8,095 nt of DNA from JBJXGF01 sp046153015. GTDB lineage: Bacteria > Actinomycetota > Acidimicrobiia > Acidimicrobiales > CAIXPF01. Both the position numbers and the translations under genes were made by a program. The stretch lies in assembly GCA_046153015.1 (NCBI GenBank), contig JBJXGF010000204.1:1-8095 (forward strand), in the 5' to 3' direction. This document shows, in pieces, positions 1-6,434 of this stretch; within the stretch, counting starts at the first letter, position 1, and each line of letters starts with the position of its first letter. The notes below the pieces were generated by a model. That model was not told the origin of the DNA. It was given only the letters and a program-made list of their open reading frames with translations, and searched no databases.

Positions 1-46
<46 letters not shown>

Positions 47-734
47 ACGACTCCCGGTAGAACACGCCCTGCACTCGGCCCCGCACCAGCGCCCGGCGGC
101 GCACGAGCTCGCCCGGCGCCGTCGCCGGCGGCCACGGCTCGGTGAACCGGCAGGGGCCGGGCCCGGCGGCGCGGCACGGCGGCGCCGATGAGGCGTCGAC
201 CCCCAGCTCGGTGAGGGCGGCGGCCAGCTCGCACACCGGCAGACCCACGGCGTTGGCGAAGCAGCCAGAACAGTGGGCCACGAGCGACGGGGCGCGGTGC
301 TGCACGGCCAGCCCGGCCGCCTTGTCCGCCCACACCCCGCTGTCCAGGTACTCGGCCAGCGCCGCCGCGTCGAACGGGGCGAGCCGGCAGCGGTTGGCGA
401 CCACCCGTTCGACGCGGCGCCCGTCGCGGCGGACCGCCACCAGGCCGCTCTCGATCGTGACCTCCCGGCCGGCCAGGCGGCTCAGCAGCGCGGCCGCCGC
501 CGGCCGGTCGGGCGGCTTGCCGAAGCGCTCCCCGCCGTAGGCGACGACGGTGTCGCAGGCCACCACCACCTCCCCCGCCGCCGCGCTGGGCAGCGCCGCC
601 GCGGCCTTGGCGCGGGCGGCTTCCAGCGGGCTCAGCCCGTGCTCGTCGACGTCGGGCGCCGCCACCCGGAAGGCGAGGCCCAGCCGGGCGAGCAGGTCGT
701 GGCGGCGGGGCGAGGCCGAGGCGAGGATCAGCAC
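47..734 (-). CDS. Maf-family nucleotide pyrophosphatase fused to an acylphosphatase domain (3' end missing)
   Basis: Maf proteins hydrolyse non-canonical or surplus nucleoside triphosphates in the cytoplasm; some have been linked to septum formation. Read from GTG at 734, the N-terminus is VLILASASPRR, the family's phosphate-binding signature. The conserved acidic site DTVVAYGG lies near residues 61-68 with GKPPD just after, and ADKAAGLAVQ near 137-146. The Maf domain ends around residue 178 (GLPVCELAAALTELGV), slightly shorter than usual. The frame has no stop there. It runs through about 30 Pro/Ala/Cys-rich residues into RALVRGRVQGVFYRES, where GRVQGVFYR (about 219-227) is the acylphosphatase signature and its Arg binds phosphate. 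The rest of that domain, including its catalytic Asn, is lost at the edge. An in-frame GTG at 104-102 could start a separate acylphosphatase. An upstream GTG at 752 would add six residues. The gene is divergent from the methyltransferase gene. The Maf call is firm; the fusion depends on the frame being correct. Confidence 0.85.
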
Positions 735-822
735 CGCACCACTCTGGCCCACCCCGGGCCGGCGCTCGGGGCCAACTCTGGTCTTTGCGCTCCGCCGCCG
801 CCGGGCCGACCGGCCGTGGCCG

Positions 823-863
823 TTGTCCACAGGCCGGGGCTAGGGTTGTGGACACTGTGGACA
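823..863. promoter_or_regulatory. Cluster of three DnaA-box-like 9-mers
   Basis: TTGTCCACA at 823-831 matches exactly the DnaA-box consensus used in high-GC actinobacteria. TTGTGGACA at 846-854 and CTGTGGACA at 855-863 lie in the opposite orientation; read on the minus strand, the 9-mers at 847-855 and 855-863 contain TGTCCACA with one mismatch at the first base. The three sites lie within 41 bp between the divergent Maf and methyltransferase genes, overlapping the latter's proposed -10 and start codon. DnaA could repress or time this promoter. No replication gene is visible, so I do not call this an origin. Confidence 0.45.
841..846 (+). promoter_or_regulatory. Putative -10 element TAGGGT for the methyltransferase
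   Basis: TAGGGT fits the actinobacterial TANNNT -10 pattern and lies 10 nt before the GTG at 857. The same hexamer precedes the ATG at 1641. No convincing -35 at standard spacing is visible; TTGTCC at 823 is only 12 nt upstream. It overlaps the DnaA-box cluster. Confidence 0.4.
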
Positions 864-1555
864 GCGAGGGCAGGGACGCCTCCGAGCAGGCCGACGCCGA
901 GGTCGAGCACGCCGCGGCTCGGGCCGAGATGGTTCGCCGCGAGGTGATCGGTAAAGGGGTGACCCACCCGTGCGTGGTGGCGGCGATGGGCGCGACGCCG
1001 CGCCACCGCTTCGTGCCCGTGGAGCGCCAGGACGCGGCCTACGGCGGCGCGCCGCTCCAGATCGGCGAGGGCCAGACCATCTCGGCGCCCTATGTCGTGG
1101 CGCTGATGATCGAGGCCGCTCGACCCACCCCCCTCGACCGGGCGCTCGAGGTGGGCGCCGGCAGCGGGTACGCCGCCGCGGTGCTGGCCCGCTGCGTGGC
1201 CGAGGTCTATGCCGTCGAGCGCCTGGCTCCCTTGGCCGAGGCGGCGCGGCGCAACCTCGCCGCGACCGGCGTCGCCAACGTGTTCGTCCGCTGCGGAGAC
1301 GGCACGGTCGGCTGGCCCGACCGCGCGCCGTTCGACATCATCCACGTGTCGGCCGGAGGGCCGTCGCTGCCCAGGCCGCTGCTCGGCGAGTTGGCGGTGG
1401 GCGGCCGGCTCGTGATGCCGGTGGGGCGCACCCCGCGCACCCAGCGCCTCGTGCGGGTGGTGCGCACCGAGGGCGGCTTCGAGGAGGACGACCTGTGCGG
1501 AGTGCAGTTCGTGCCGCTCATCGGCGCCGCCGGCTGGAGCAGCCGGGAGCTGTAG
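857..1555 (+). CDS. pcm: Protein-L-isoaspartate O-methyltransferase (PCMT)
   Basis: A cytoplasmic SAM-dependent enzyme that methylates L-isoaspartyl residues formed by ageing of Asn/Asp, starting their repair. From GTG at 857 the protein is 232 aa, near the family norm. The N-terminal helix segment MVRREVIGKGV begins at residue 25, followed by the PRHRFVP motif (48-54). QTISAPYVVALM (73-84) is the substrate-proximal family motif, usually with Q-P-Y where this protein has A-P-Y. LEVGAGSGYAA (97-107) is the SAM-binding motif I, and FDIIHVSAG is the post-II region. The conserved C-terminal GVQFVPLIG is present. The frame is open further upstream (GTG 848, TTG 785), but 857 fits the -10 at 841. 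ATG 929 would trim the first helix. The start is therefore uncertain; the function is well supported. It is divergent from the Maf gene and 85 nt ahead of an unrelated operon. Confidence 0.92.
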   Translation: MDSEGRDASEQADAEVEHAAARAEMVRREVIGKGVTHPCVVAAMGATPRHRFVPVERQDAAYGGAPLQIGEGQTISAPYVVALMIEAARPTPLDRALEVGAGSGYAAAVLARCVAEVYAVERLAPLAEAARRNLAATGVANVFVRCGDGTVGWPDRAPFDIIHVSAGGPSLPRPLLGELAVGGRLVMPVGRTPRTQRLVRVVRTEGGFEEDDLCGVQFVPLIGAAGWSSREL

Positions 1556-1572
1556 CCGGCGACCGCGCCGGC
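1555..1572 (+). terminator. Hairpin overlapping the pcm stop codon, possible terminator
   Basis: A perfect 7-bp GC stem (GCCGGCG with CGCCGGC) and a 4-nt loop begin at the last base of the TAG stop. No U-tract follows, so classical intrinsic termination is doubtful. U-poor hairpins are common gene ends in high-GC actinobacteria. Confidence 0.35.
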
Positions 1573-1626
1573 CGGGCGTCAGCGCACGGGCATTCCGGCC
1601 CTGGCGGCCCCGCTCCGGGCGCGCAG

Positions 1627-1632
1627 TAGGGT
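1627..1632 (+). promoter_or_regulatory. Putative -10 element TAGGGT, leaderless type
   Basis: TAGGGT sits 8 nt before the ATG at 1641. No Shine-Dalgarno sequence lies between them, so transcription probably starts at or next to the A of the ATG, giving a leaderless mRNA. No clear -35 is visible. Confidence 0.55.
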
Positions 1633-1640
1633 CGGCGTGC

Positions 1641-3926
1641 ATGAGCATTCTCGGCAACCGCGTGCTGCGCCGTGAGGACCCGAAGTTCCTCACCGTCGGC
1701 GGCGACTACGTCGACGATTTGCGGCTGCCGGGCGCCTGCGAGCTCGTGTACGTGTACAGCCCGGTCGCTCACGCCCGCATCGCCCGGTTGGACGCCGAGG
1801 CCGCCCGCGCCGCTCCCGGCGTGCTGGCGGTGTTCACCGCCGCCGAGCTCGACCTCGGTCCGTACCCCAAGCTGCTCCCCGCCTTTCCCGACGAGATGGT
1901 CCGCCCGCTGCTGGCCGACGGGTTCGTCCGCTACGTGGGCGAGCCGGTGGCGGCGATCCTCGCCGAGGACCGCTACCGGGGCGCCGACGCCGCCGAGCTG
2001 GTCGAGGTCGACTACGAGCCGCTGCCGGCCCTCGTCGACCCGGAGGCGGCCGAGGCGTCGGAGCTGTTGCTGCACCCCGCTGCGGGCAGCAACGTCATCT
2101 ACCGCACCCGCACCGAGGGCGAGGCCGACTTCTCCGGCTGTGAGGTGGTGGTCGAGGCCCGCATCGTGAACCAGCGGATCGCCGCCGCGCCGATCGAGCC
2201 CCGCGCCGGCGCCGCGTACTGGGACGACGCCGGCCGCCTTGTGCACTACTCGGCCTGCCAGGGGGCGCACCCGGCGCGCGAGACGCTGGCCAAGACGTAC
2301 GGTCTCGAGCTCGACCAGGTGCGGGTGATCGTGCCCGACGTGGGCGGCGGCTTCGGCGCCAAGGCCCGCGTCTACCCCGAGGAGGCGAGCCTCGGCTGGT
2401 TCTCCCGCCAGGTGGGCCGCCCGGTGCGCTGGACCGAGACACGCACGGCCAACATGACCGGCCTCGGCCACGGCCGCGGGCAGGTGCAGCGGGTCAAGAT
2501 CGGCGGCCGTCGCGACGGCGCGATCACCGCCTACCAGCTCTCGGTCATCCAGGACGGCGGCGCCTACCCCCTGATGGGCTCGTTCCTGCCGTTCATGACC
2601 CAGCGGATGACCACCGGCGTGTACGAGCTCCAGAACGCCGGCTTCGACGCCGTTTCGGTGGCCACCACCACCACGCCGGTGGCCTCGTTCCGCGGCGCCG
2701 GCCGGCCCGAGGCGGCCGCCGCCATCGAACGAGCGGTCGACCTCTTCGCCGCCGAGATCGGGCTGGATCCGGCCGAGGTGCGCCGGGCCAACCTCGTGGC
2801 CCCCTTCGACCAGCCGTACACGAGCGGGGTGGGCACGCAGTACGACGTGGGCGACTACGTCGGCGCGCTCGACCGGGTCCTGGCCGCCGCCGGTTACGCC
2901 GAGCTGCGGGCCGAGCAGGCGGCTCGTCGGGCGGCGGGCGACCGGCGGGCGCTGGGCATCGGGCTGTCGGTCTACGTGGAGGTCACCGCCGGCGCCGGAG
3001 GCGGCGAGTACGGCGAGCTCCAGCTGCGCCCCGACGGCACGATCCTGGCCAAGACCGGCAGCTCGCCCCACGGCCAGGGCCACCTCACCACCTGGGCGAT
3101 GATCGTCAGCGACCGCACCGGCGTGGCGATGGACCAGATCGAGGTGGTCTACGGCGACACCGACCTCGTGCCCTCGGGCGGCATCACCGGCGGCTCCCGC
3201 TCGGCGCAGCTCGCCGGCTCGGCGATGGCCGACGCCTCACTCAAGCTGGTCGAACGGGCCCGGGCGCGGGCTGCGGAGCTGCTCGAAGCGGCGGTCGAGG
3301 ACGTGGTGCTCGACGCCGACGCCGGCCGCTTCCACGTGGCCGGCGCCCCGGCGATCGCCCGCTCCTGGGCCGAGGTGGCCGCCGGGGCGACCGCCGCCGG
3401 CGAGCCGCTCGCCGGGGTGTCCGATTTCGCCGCCGCCGGCGCCACGTTCCCCTTCGGCGCCCACGTCGCGGTGGTGGAGGTGGATCTCGACACCGGCCAG
3501 GTGGAGCTCGTGCGCCTGGTGGCCTGCGACGACGCCGGCACGATCCTCAACCCGCTGCTCGTGGACGGCCAGGTGCACGGCGGCCTCGCCGCCGGCGCCG
3601 GCCAGGCGCTGTTCGAAGAGGTCCGCTACGACGCGGCCGGCAACCCCCTGACCGTCACCTTCGCCGACTACGCCCTCCCCTCGGCCGCCGAGCTGCCCAG
3701 TTTCGAGCGCGTGCCGATGGAAACGCCCACGTTCATGAACCCGCTCGGCGCGAAGGGCATCGGCGAGTCGGGCACGATCGGCTCGACCCCGGCCATCCAG
3801 AACGCCGTGGTCGACGCCCTGGCGCCGCTCGGCGTGCGCCACATCGACCTGCCGTGCACCCCGGAGCGGGTGTGGCGGGCGATCCAGTCAAGCCAACCCG
3901 GCCGGCCAGGCCGATCCAGCCCCTAG
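1641..3926 (+). CDS. Xanthine dehydrogenase/CoxL-family molybdopterin-binding subunit
   Basis: A large catalytic subunit of the molybdenum hydroxylase family, 761 aa and near full length. These enzymes use Mo-molybdopterin cytosine dinucleotide to oxidise or hydroxylate substrates such as CO, purines, aldehydes or N-heterocycles, passing electrons through separate Fe-S and FAD subunits. The N-terminus GNRVLRREDPKFLTVGGDYVDD is typical. The protein has GGGFGAKARVYPEE (GGGFG at 235-239), the active-site loop SFRGAGRPEA (349-358), the cofactor-contacting HGQGH (477-481) and the C-terminal GAKGIGESGTIGS with the catalytic base Glu709. The loop resembles form II AYRGAGR with Phe for Tyr. It lacks the cysteine of form I AYxCSFR, so this is not a canonical CO dehydrogenase. 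No Fe-S or FAD subunit gene lies on either side; the next gene is an SDR 15 nt downstream, probably in the same operon. The substrate is unknown. Confidence 0.93.
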   Translation: MSILGNRVLRREDPKFLTVGGDYVDDLRLPGACELVYVYSPVAHARIARLDAEAARAAPGVLAVFTAAELDLGPYPKLLPAFPDEMVRPLLADGFVRYVGEPVAAILAEDRYRGADAAELVEVDYEPLPALVDPEAAEASELLLHPAAGSNVIYRTRTEGEADFSGCEVVVEARIVNQRIAAAPIEPRAGAAYWDDAGRLVHYSACQGAHPARETLAKTYGLELDQVRVIVPDVGGGFGAKARVYPEEASLGWFSRQVGRPVRWTETRTANMTGLGHGRGQVQRVKIGGRRDGAITAYQLSVIQDGGAYPLMGSFLPFMTQRMTTGVYELQNAGFDAVSVATTTTPVASFRGAGRPEAAAAIERAVDLFAAEIGLDPAEVRRANLVAPFDQPYTSGVGTQYDVGDYVGALDRVLAAAGYAELRAEQAARRAAGDRRALGIGLSVYVEVTAGAGGGEYGELQLRPDGTILAKTGSSPHGQGHLTTWAMIVSDRTGVAMDQIEVVYGDTDLVPSGGITGGSRSAQLAGSAMADASLKLVERARARAAELLEAAVEDVVLDADAGRFHVAGAPAIARSWAEVAAGATAAGEPLAGVSDFAAAGATFPFGAHVAVVEVDLDTGQVELVRLVACDDAGTILNPLLVDGQVHGGLAAGAGQALFEEVRYDAAGNPLTVTFADYALPSAAELPSFERVPMETPTFMNPLGAKGIGESGTIGSTPAIQNAVVDALAPLGVRHIDLPCTPERVWRAIQSSQPGRPGRSSP

Positions 3927-3941
3927 ACGCGAGAGGCTCAC

Positions 3942-4913
3942 ATGGCGTTCACCGTCGACCCCGATCGGTTCCGCTTCCGTCCCGAGCTGGCGGCCAGCAT
4001 GCAGGGCCGCAGGGTGCTGATCACCGGCGCCGGCAAGGACGGCGGCCTCGGCCAGGCATTCGCGCTGGCCGCGGGCCTGAACGGCGCCGCCGCCGTCGGG
4101 GTGCATTTCCACCAGAGCTACGTCGACGGCTTCGATCTCGTGTACCGGCTGCGCGACCTCGGGGTCCCCGCCTTCCCGCTCCAGGCCGACGTGACCAACA
4201 TGGGAGACCTGTGGGCCTCCCGGAGCTACGTGATCGAGCAGCTCGGCGGTCTCCCGCCCGACCTCGTGATCTGCAACTCCGGCCTGTCCGAGCGGGGTTA
4301 CTCGTTCGGGCGGGCCCTGCGCGAGGTGGACGGCGAGTCCCGGGCCATGCGCCGGGCCCGGGTGCGCCAGCACTTCATCGACAACCTGCAGGAGTCGCGC
4401 CTCGTGCTCGACACCAAGCTCGTCGGCTTCCTGTCGATGACTCACCTCTGGGCGGGCGAGGCGCTCCACGCCGGCCAGGACCTGCGCCTCGTGTACATCT
4501 CCTCCCGCCAGGCGACCGACCCGGGGCCGTCGGTGCCGGGCTACGTGATCGCCAACTGGGGGGCGCTGGCCCTGCCCCAGGTGCTGAAGGTGAACCTGGC
4601 GAAGAACACCACGGCGATCTCGGCGTTCTCGGTGCTGTACCCGTTCGTCCGCACCGGGATGACCGACGACTACGCCGACAACCCCAAGGTCTACGGCCGC
4701 TGGCAGCCCCGCATGCTCGAGACCCACGAGGCCGCCCAGGCCTTCCTGCAGCTGCTCGCCCGGCCGGCGGAGGAGACCGACCAGACGATGTACGAGCTGC
4801 TGGTGAGCGGCAGCGACGACGGGCCGTTGCAGGGCGCCTGGCGGCGGGTGCGCTTCGAGGTCCACGAGGACCCGCTCGACTGGAGCGACGATGCGCCGCT
4901 GCCGCTGAACTGA
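3942..4913 (+). CDS. SDR-fold NAD(P)-binding protein with atypical catalytic site
   Basis: A short-chain dehydrogenase/reductase-fold protein of 323 aa, longer than the usual 250. The Rossmann motif TGAGKDGGLGQA (28-39) has two residues more than the standard TGxxxGxG. QADVTN follows in the usual place for the adenine-contacting Asp. The structural NNAG motif is degenerate (CNSG, 111-114). Ser188 and Tyr201 have the canonical spacing of 13, but the lysine expected at Tyr+4 is Asn205 (YVIAN). FabI-type spacing (Tyr-x6-Lys) does not fit either. About 40 extra residues lie between 115 and 170, and there is a C-terminal tail. It may be a reductase with altered chemistry, a cofactor-binding subunit, or a pseudo-enzyme. 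GAGAGG at 3931-3936 is a ribosome binding site, with only 15 nt after the preceding stop. Co-transcription with the molybdenum hydroxylase gene suggests action on the same or the next substrate (inference). Confidence 0.88.
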   Translation: MAFTVDPDRFRFRPELAASMQGRRVLITGAGKDGGLGQAFALAAGLNGAAAVGVHFHQSYVDGFDLVYRLRDLGVPAFPLQADVTNMGDLWASRSYVIEQLGGLPPDLVICNSGLSERGYSFGRALREVDGESRAMRRARVRQHFIDNLQESRLVLDTKLVGFLSMTHLWAGEALHAGQDLRLVYISSRQATDPGPSVPGYVIANWGALALPQVLKVNLAKNTTAISAFSVLYPFVRTGMTDDYADNPKVYGRWQPRMLETHEAAQAFLQLLARPAEETDQTMYELLVSGSDDGPLQGAWRRVRFEVHEDPLDWSDDAPLPLN

Positions 4914-4953
4914 GCGTGCTCCGTCGAGCGGGGCGCCGGGCGCCGGCGTGGAG

Positions 4954-4959
4954 TACCAT
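4954..4959 (+). promoter_or_regulatory. Possible -10 element TACCAT upstream of the lipoprotein gene
   Basis: TACCAT fits TANNNT within the 145-nt gap between the SDR and lipoprotein genes. It would give a leader of roughly 90 nt, in which GGCCGCC (5013-5019) can pair with GGCGGCC (5031-5037). No -35 is evident, so this is weak. Confidence 0.3.
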
Positions 4960-5058
4960 CCGTGATCACCTGAACGCCAGCTCCGACTTGCCGGCGCAGA
5001 CGACCGACACGAGGCCGCCCGAGCGGGCCCGGCGGCCGGGATCCTCAGGACCGAGCTG

Positions 5059-5763
5059 ATGATTCGACGAGCCGCGGCGGCGGCCCTGGCCGCGATGTGC
5101 CTCGCCGCGTGCGCGGGGGGAGACGACCCCGAGCCGGCCGCAGCGAGCGCCCCGGGCCCGGCGGCTGCGCCCTCGGCGCCGGCCGCCTCCGCGGCCGAGC
5201 CGCCCGTCGCCCCGACTCCCAGCACCAGCGCCGCCGCGTTCGTGCCCGCCCGGGCGCCGTCGGCGAAGGCCTCGGCGTTCGCTCCCGCCGACGCCGATCC
5301 CCTGGTGGAGAGCCTGGCCACGCGTCTGCTGGCCGGGCAGGCCAGCGCCCCGCTCGAGTTGGCGCTCGCCCCCGCCGAGGCCCGCTGTGTGAGCAAGGGC
5401 CTGCTGAGCGGGCTCGGCCTGGAGAAGCTCGTGCGGGCCGGCCTCGCCGCCGAGGGCGGGCCGGGGCGCCTGGCCGGGCTGAGCACGGAAGACCGCGGGC
5501 GCTTCGCCGAGGCCTTCCTGCGCTGCATCGACCTCGGCGTGATCGTGACCGCGGAGTACACCCGCCAGCTCGCGCTGGCCCCGGAAACGAGCGCCTGCCT
5601 CGTGCGCGAGCTCGACGGCGGCGGCGCGCTCGAGGGGCTCTTCCGCGCCTCGGTGCAGGCCGCCGCCGACGGCCCGCCCGACACCAGCCCGCTCCTGCCG
5701 GCCTTCCAAGCCGCCGCCGCCGCCTGCCTCAGCCCGGAGGAGCTGGCCGCGTTGGGCAGCTGA
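5059..5763 (+). CDS. Putative lipoprotein with a duplicated two-cysteine domain
   Basis: I do not recognise a named family. The protein has 234 aa. Residues 1-18 are a lipoprotein signal peptide: MIRR, a hydrophobic Ala/Leu stretch, then the lipobox LAAC with Cys18 as the predicted lipidated residue, so it should be anchored on the outer face of the membrane. Residues 19-80 are a low-complexity Ala/Pro/Ser linker. The rest appears to be two related units: ELALAPAEARC starting at 100 and QLALAPETSAC starting at 170, each followed by a helical stretch and a second Cys (110 and 156, 46 apart; 180 and 223, 43 apart). The four cysteines suggest one disulfide per unit (inference). The first unit also carries LSTEDRGRFAEAFLRC. 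AGGA at 5047-5050 lies 8 nt before the ATG. A hairpin follows the stop. No function can be assigned; it could be a substrate-binding or envelope structural protein. Confidence 0.8.
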   Translation: MIRRAAAAALAAMCLAACAGGDDPEPAAASAPGPAAAPSAPAASAAEPPVAPTPSTSAAAFVPARAPSAKASAFAPADADPLVESLATRLLAGQASAPLELALAPAEARCVSKGLLSGLGLEKLVRAGLAAEGGPGRLAGLSTEDRGRFAEAFLRCIDLGVIVTAEYTRQLALAPETSACLVRELDGGGALEGLFRASVQAAADGPPDTSPLLPAFQAAAAACLSPEELAALGS

Positions 5764-5803
5764 GCGGCGGCGTCGAGGCCGGGTCGTCTCGAGACGCCGC
5801 TGC
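5764..5803 (+). terminator. Hairpin with short T run after the lipoprotein gene
   Basis: An 11-bp stem with one G-T pair (5764-5774 with 5793-5803) starts directly after the TGA stop. The loop is 18 nt, and TTTT follows at 5809-5812. It is the only hairpin here with a T run, so it may be an intrinsic terminator, although the loop is long. Its right half overlaps a palindrome (5785-5796) that could instead be an operator. Confidence 0.45.
5785..5796. promoter_or_regulatory. Perfect 12-bp palindrome, candidate antitoxin operator
   Basis: CGTCTCGAGACG is a perfect palindrome ending 23 nt before the TAAGAT -10, just upstream of where a -35 would sit. AbrB-fold antitoxins usually bind palindromes at their own promoter, which makes this a plausible autoregulatory site. 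It overlaps the hairpin of the preceding gene, so the two readings compete. Confidence 0.35.
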
Positions 5804-5819
5804 TCGCATTTTCTGATTG

Positions 5820-5825
5820 TAAGAT
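5820..5825 (+). promoter_or_regulatory. Putative -10 element TAAGAT, leaderless type, for the toxin-antitoxin operon
   Basis: TAAGAT matches TANNNT and lies 6 nt before the antitoxin ATG at 5832. No ribosome binding site fits between them, which argues for a leaderless transcript and supports the start at 5832. This AT-rich stretch stands out against the surrounding GC-rich DNA. Confidence 0.55.
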
Positions 5826-5831
5826 TGGACC

Positions 5832-6134
5832 ATGCTGCGGATGACGTTGCGGGCCCGGGGTCAGTTGACGCTGCCCGAGGAGATCCGCACAGCGGTGCGC
5901 CTGGAGGAGGGAGACCTGCTCGAGGTCGAGCTGACCGAGGAGGGCATCCTGCTGCGCCCCTGCAAGGTGATCGACGCGACCCAAGCGTGGTTCTGGTCCC
6001 CCGAGTGGCAGGCGGGCGAACGCGAGGCCGACGCCGACCGCGCTGCGGGACGCACCGAGGCGTTCGAGTCGGGCGAGGCGTTCGTCGAGGCGCTGGGAGG
6101 CGCGGCGAAGCCGAACACGCGGCGGCGGCCCTGA
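5832..6134 (+). CDS. AbrB/SpoVT-fold antitoxin of a type II toxin-antitoxin pair
   Basis: A protein of 100 aa. Residues 4-47 (MTLRARGQLTLPEEIR, then VRLEEGDLLEVELTEEGILLRP) form a swapped-hairpin AbrB/SpoVT DNA-binding domain of the PrlF/MazE/VapB kind; the G-Q-L-T-L-P-E-E-I-R core is diagnostic. The C-terminal half (WFWSPEWQAGEREADADRAAG, then FESGEAFVEAL) is rich in Trp and acidic residues and is the expected toxin-binding part. The next gene starts 6 nt after the stop, so the two are almost certainly co-transcribed. In such pairs the antitoxin neutralises the toxin and represses its own promoter; a palindrome at 5785-5796 is a candidate operator. ATG 5841 is an alternative start, but 5832 fits the -10 better. 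Confidence 0.85.
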   Translation: MLRMTLRARGQLTLPEEIRTAVRLEEGDLLEVELTEEGILLRPCKVIDATQAWFWSPEWQAGEREADADRAAGRTEAFESGEAFVEALGGAAKPNTRRRP

Positions 6135-6140
6135 GCCTAG

Positions 6141-6434
6141 GTGCCGACGTACGCGTGGCTGGCTCGGTTCCGCGCCGATTTCGAACGGCTCACCCCCGCG
6201 CAGCAGGCGGCGTTCCTGACCGCGGTCGGTCACGTCGTCGACGATCTGGCCAAGGGCGGCCCCTTCCGCACCAGCCTCCGGGTCAAGTGCGTCAAGGCCG
6301 CGGCGGGGATCTTCGAGATGACCTGGGCGCCCGACGGTCGCGCCACCTTCGAGTACGGCACACCGATCCGAGCTGGTGACGCTCACGTGATCTGGCGCCG
6401 AGTCGGAACCCACAGCGTGTTCACCCAGCCCTGA
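6141..6434 (+). CDS. RelE/HigB-like toxin
   Basis: A protein of 97 aa from GTG 6141, typical of the RelE/ParE superfamily. An N-terminal two-helix region (FRADFERLTPAQQAAFLTAV and onward) leads to FRTSLRVKCVKAAAGIFEMTW (42-62), DGRATFEYG (65-73) and a C-terminal HVIWRRVGTHSVF (82-94). The basic/aromatic β-sheet with W-R-R and G-T-H is where RelE-type mRNA interferases have their catalytic residues. The likely role is ribosome-dependent mRNA cleavage (inference from the fold). It follows the antitoxin by 6 nt with no clear Shine-Dalgarno sequence, so it probably depends on translational coupling, which would keep toxin below antitoxin. The fold assignment comes from sequence pattern only; the activity type is not certain. 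Confidence 0.75.
   Translation: MPTYAWLARFRADFERLTPAQQAAFLTAVGHVVDDLAKGGPFRTSLRVKCVKAAAGIFEMTWAPDGRATFEYGTPIRAGDAHVIWRRVGTHSVFTQP

Noticed and set aside
735..863. Replication origin at the DnaA-box cluster
   Set aside because: Only three boxes are present, with no AT-rich unwinding region and no dnaA, dnaN or parAB genes nearby. A regulatory role is more plausible.
142..947. Plus-strand open frames over the Maf gene
   Set aside because: The minus strand carries clear Maf and acylphosphatase signatures; the plus-strand translations are low complexity.
1518..3083. A 521-codon minus-strand open frame opposite the molybdenum hydroxylase gene
   Set aside because: It is the mirror of a highly conserved gene with strong codon bias; the antisense protein shows no recognisable motif.
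1641..3926. Form I aerobic CO dehydrogenase large subunit
   Set aside because: The active-site loop is SFRGAGR and lacks the cysteine of AYxCSFR that binds copper; CoxM and CoxS genes are absent.
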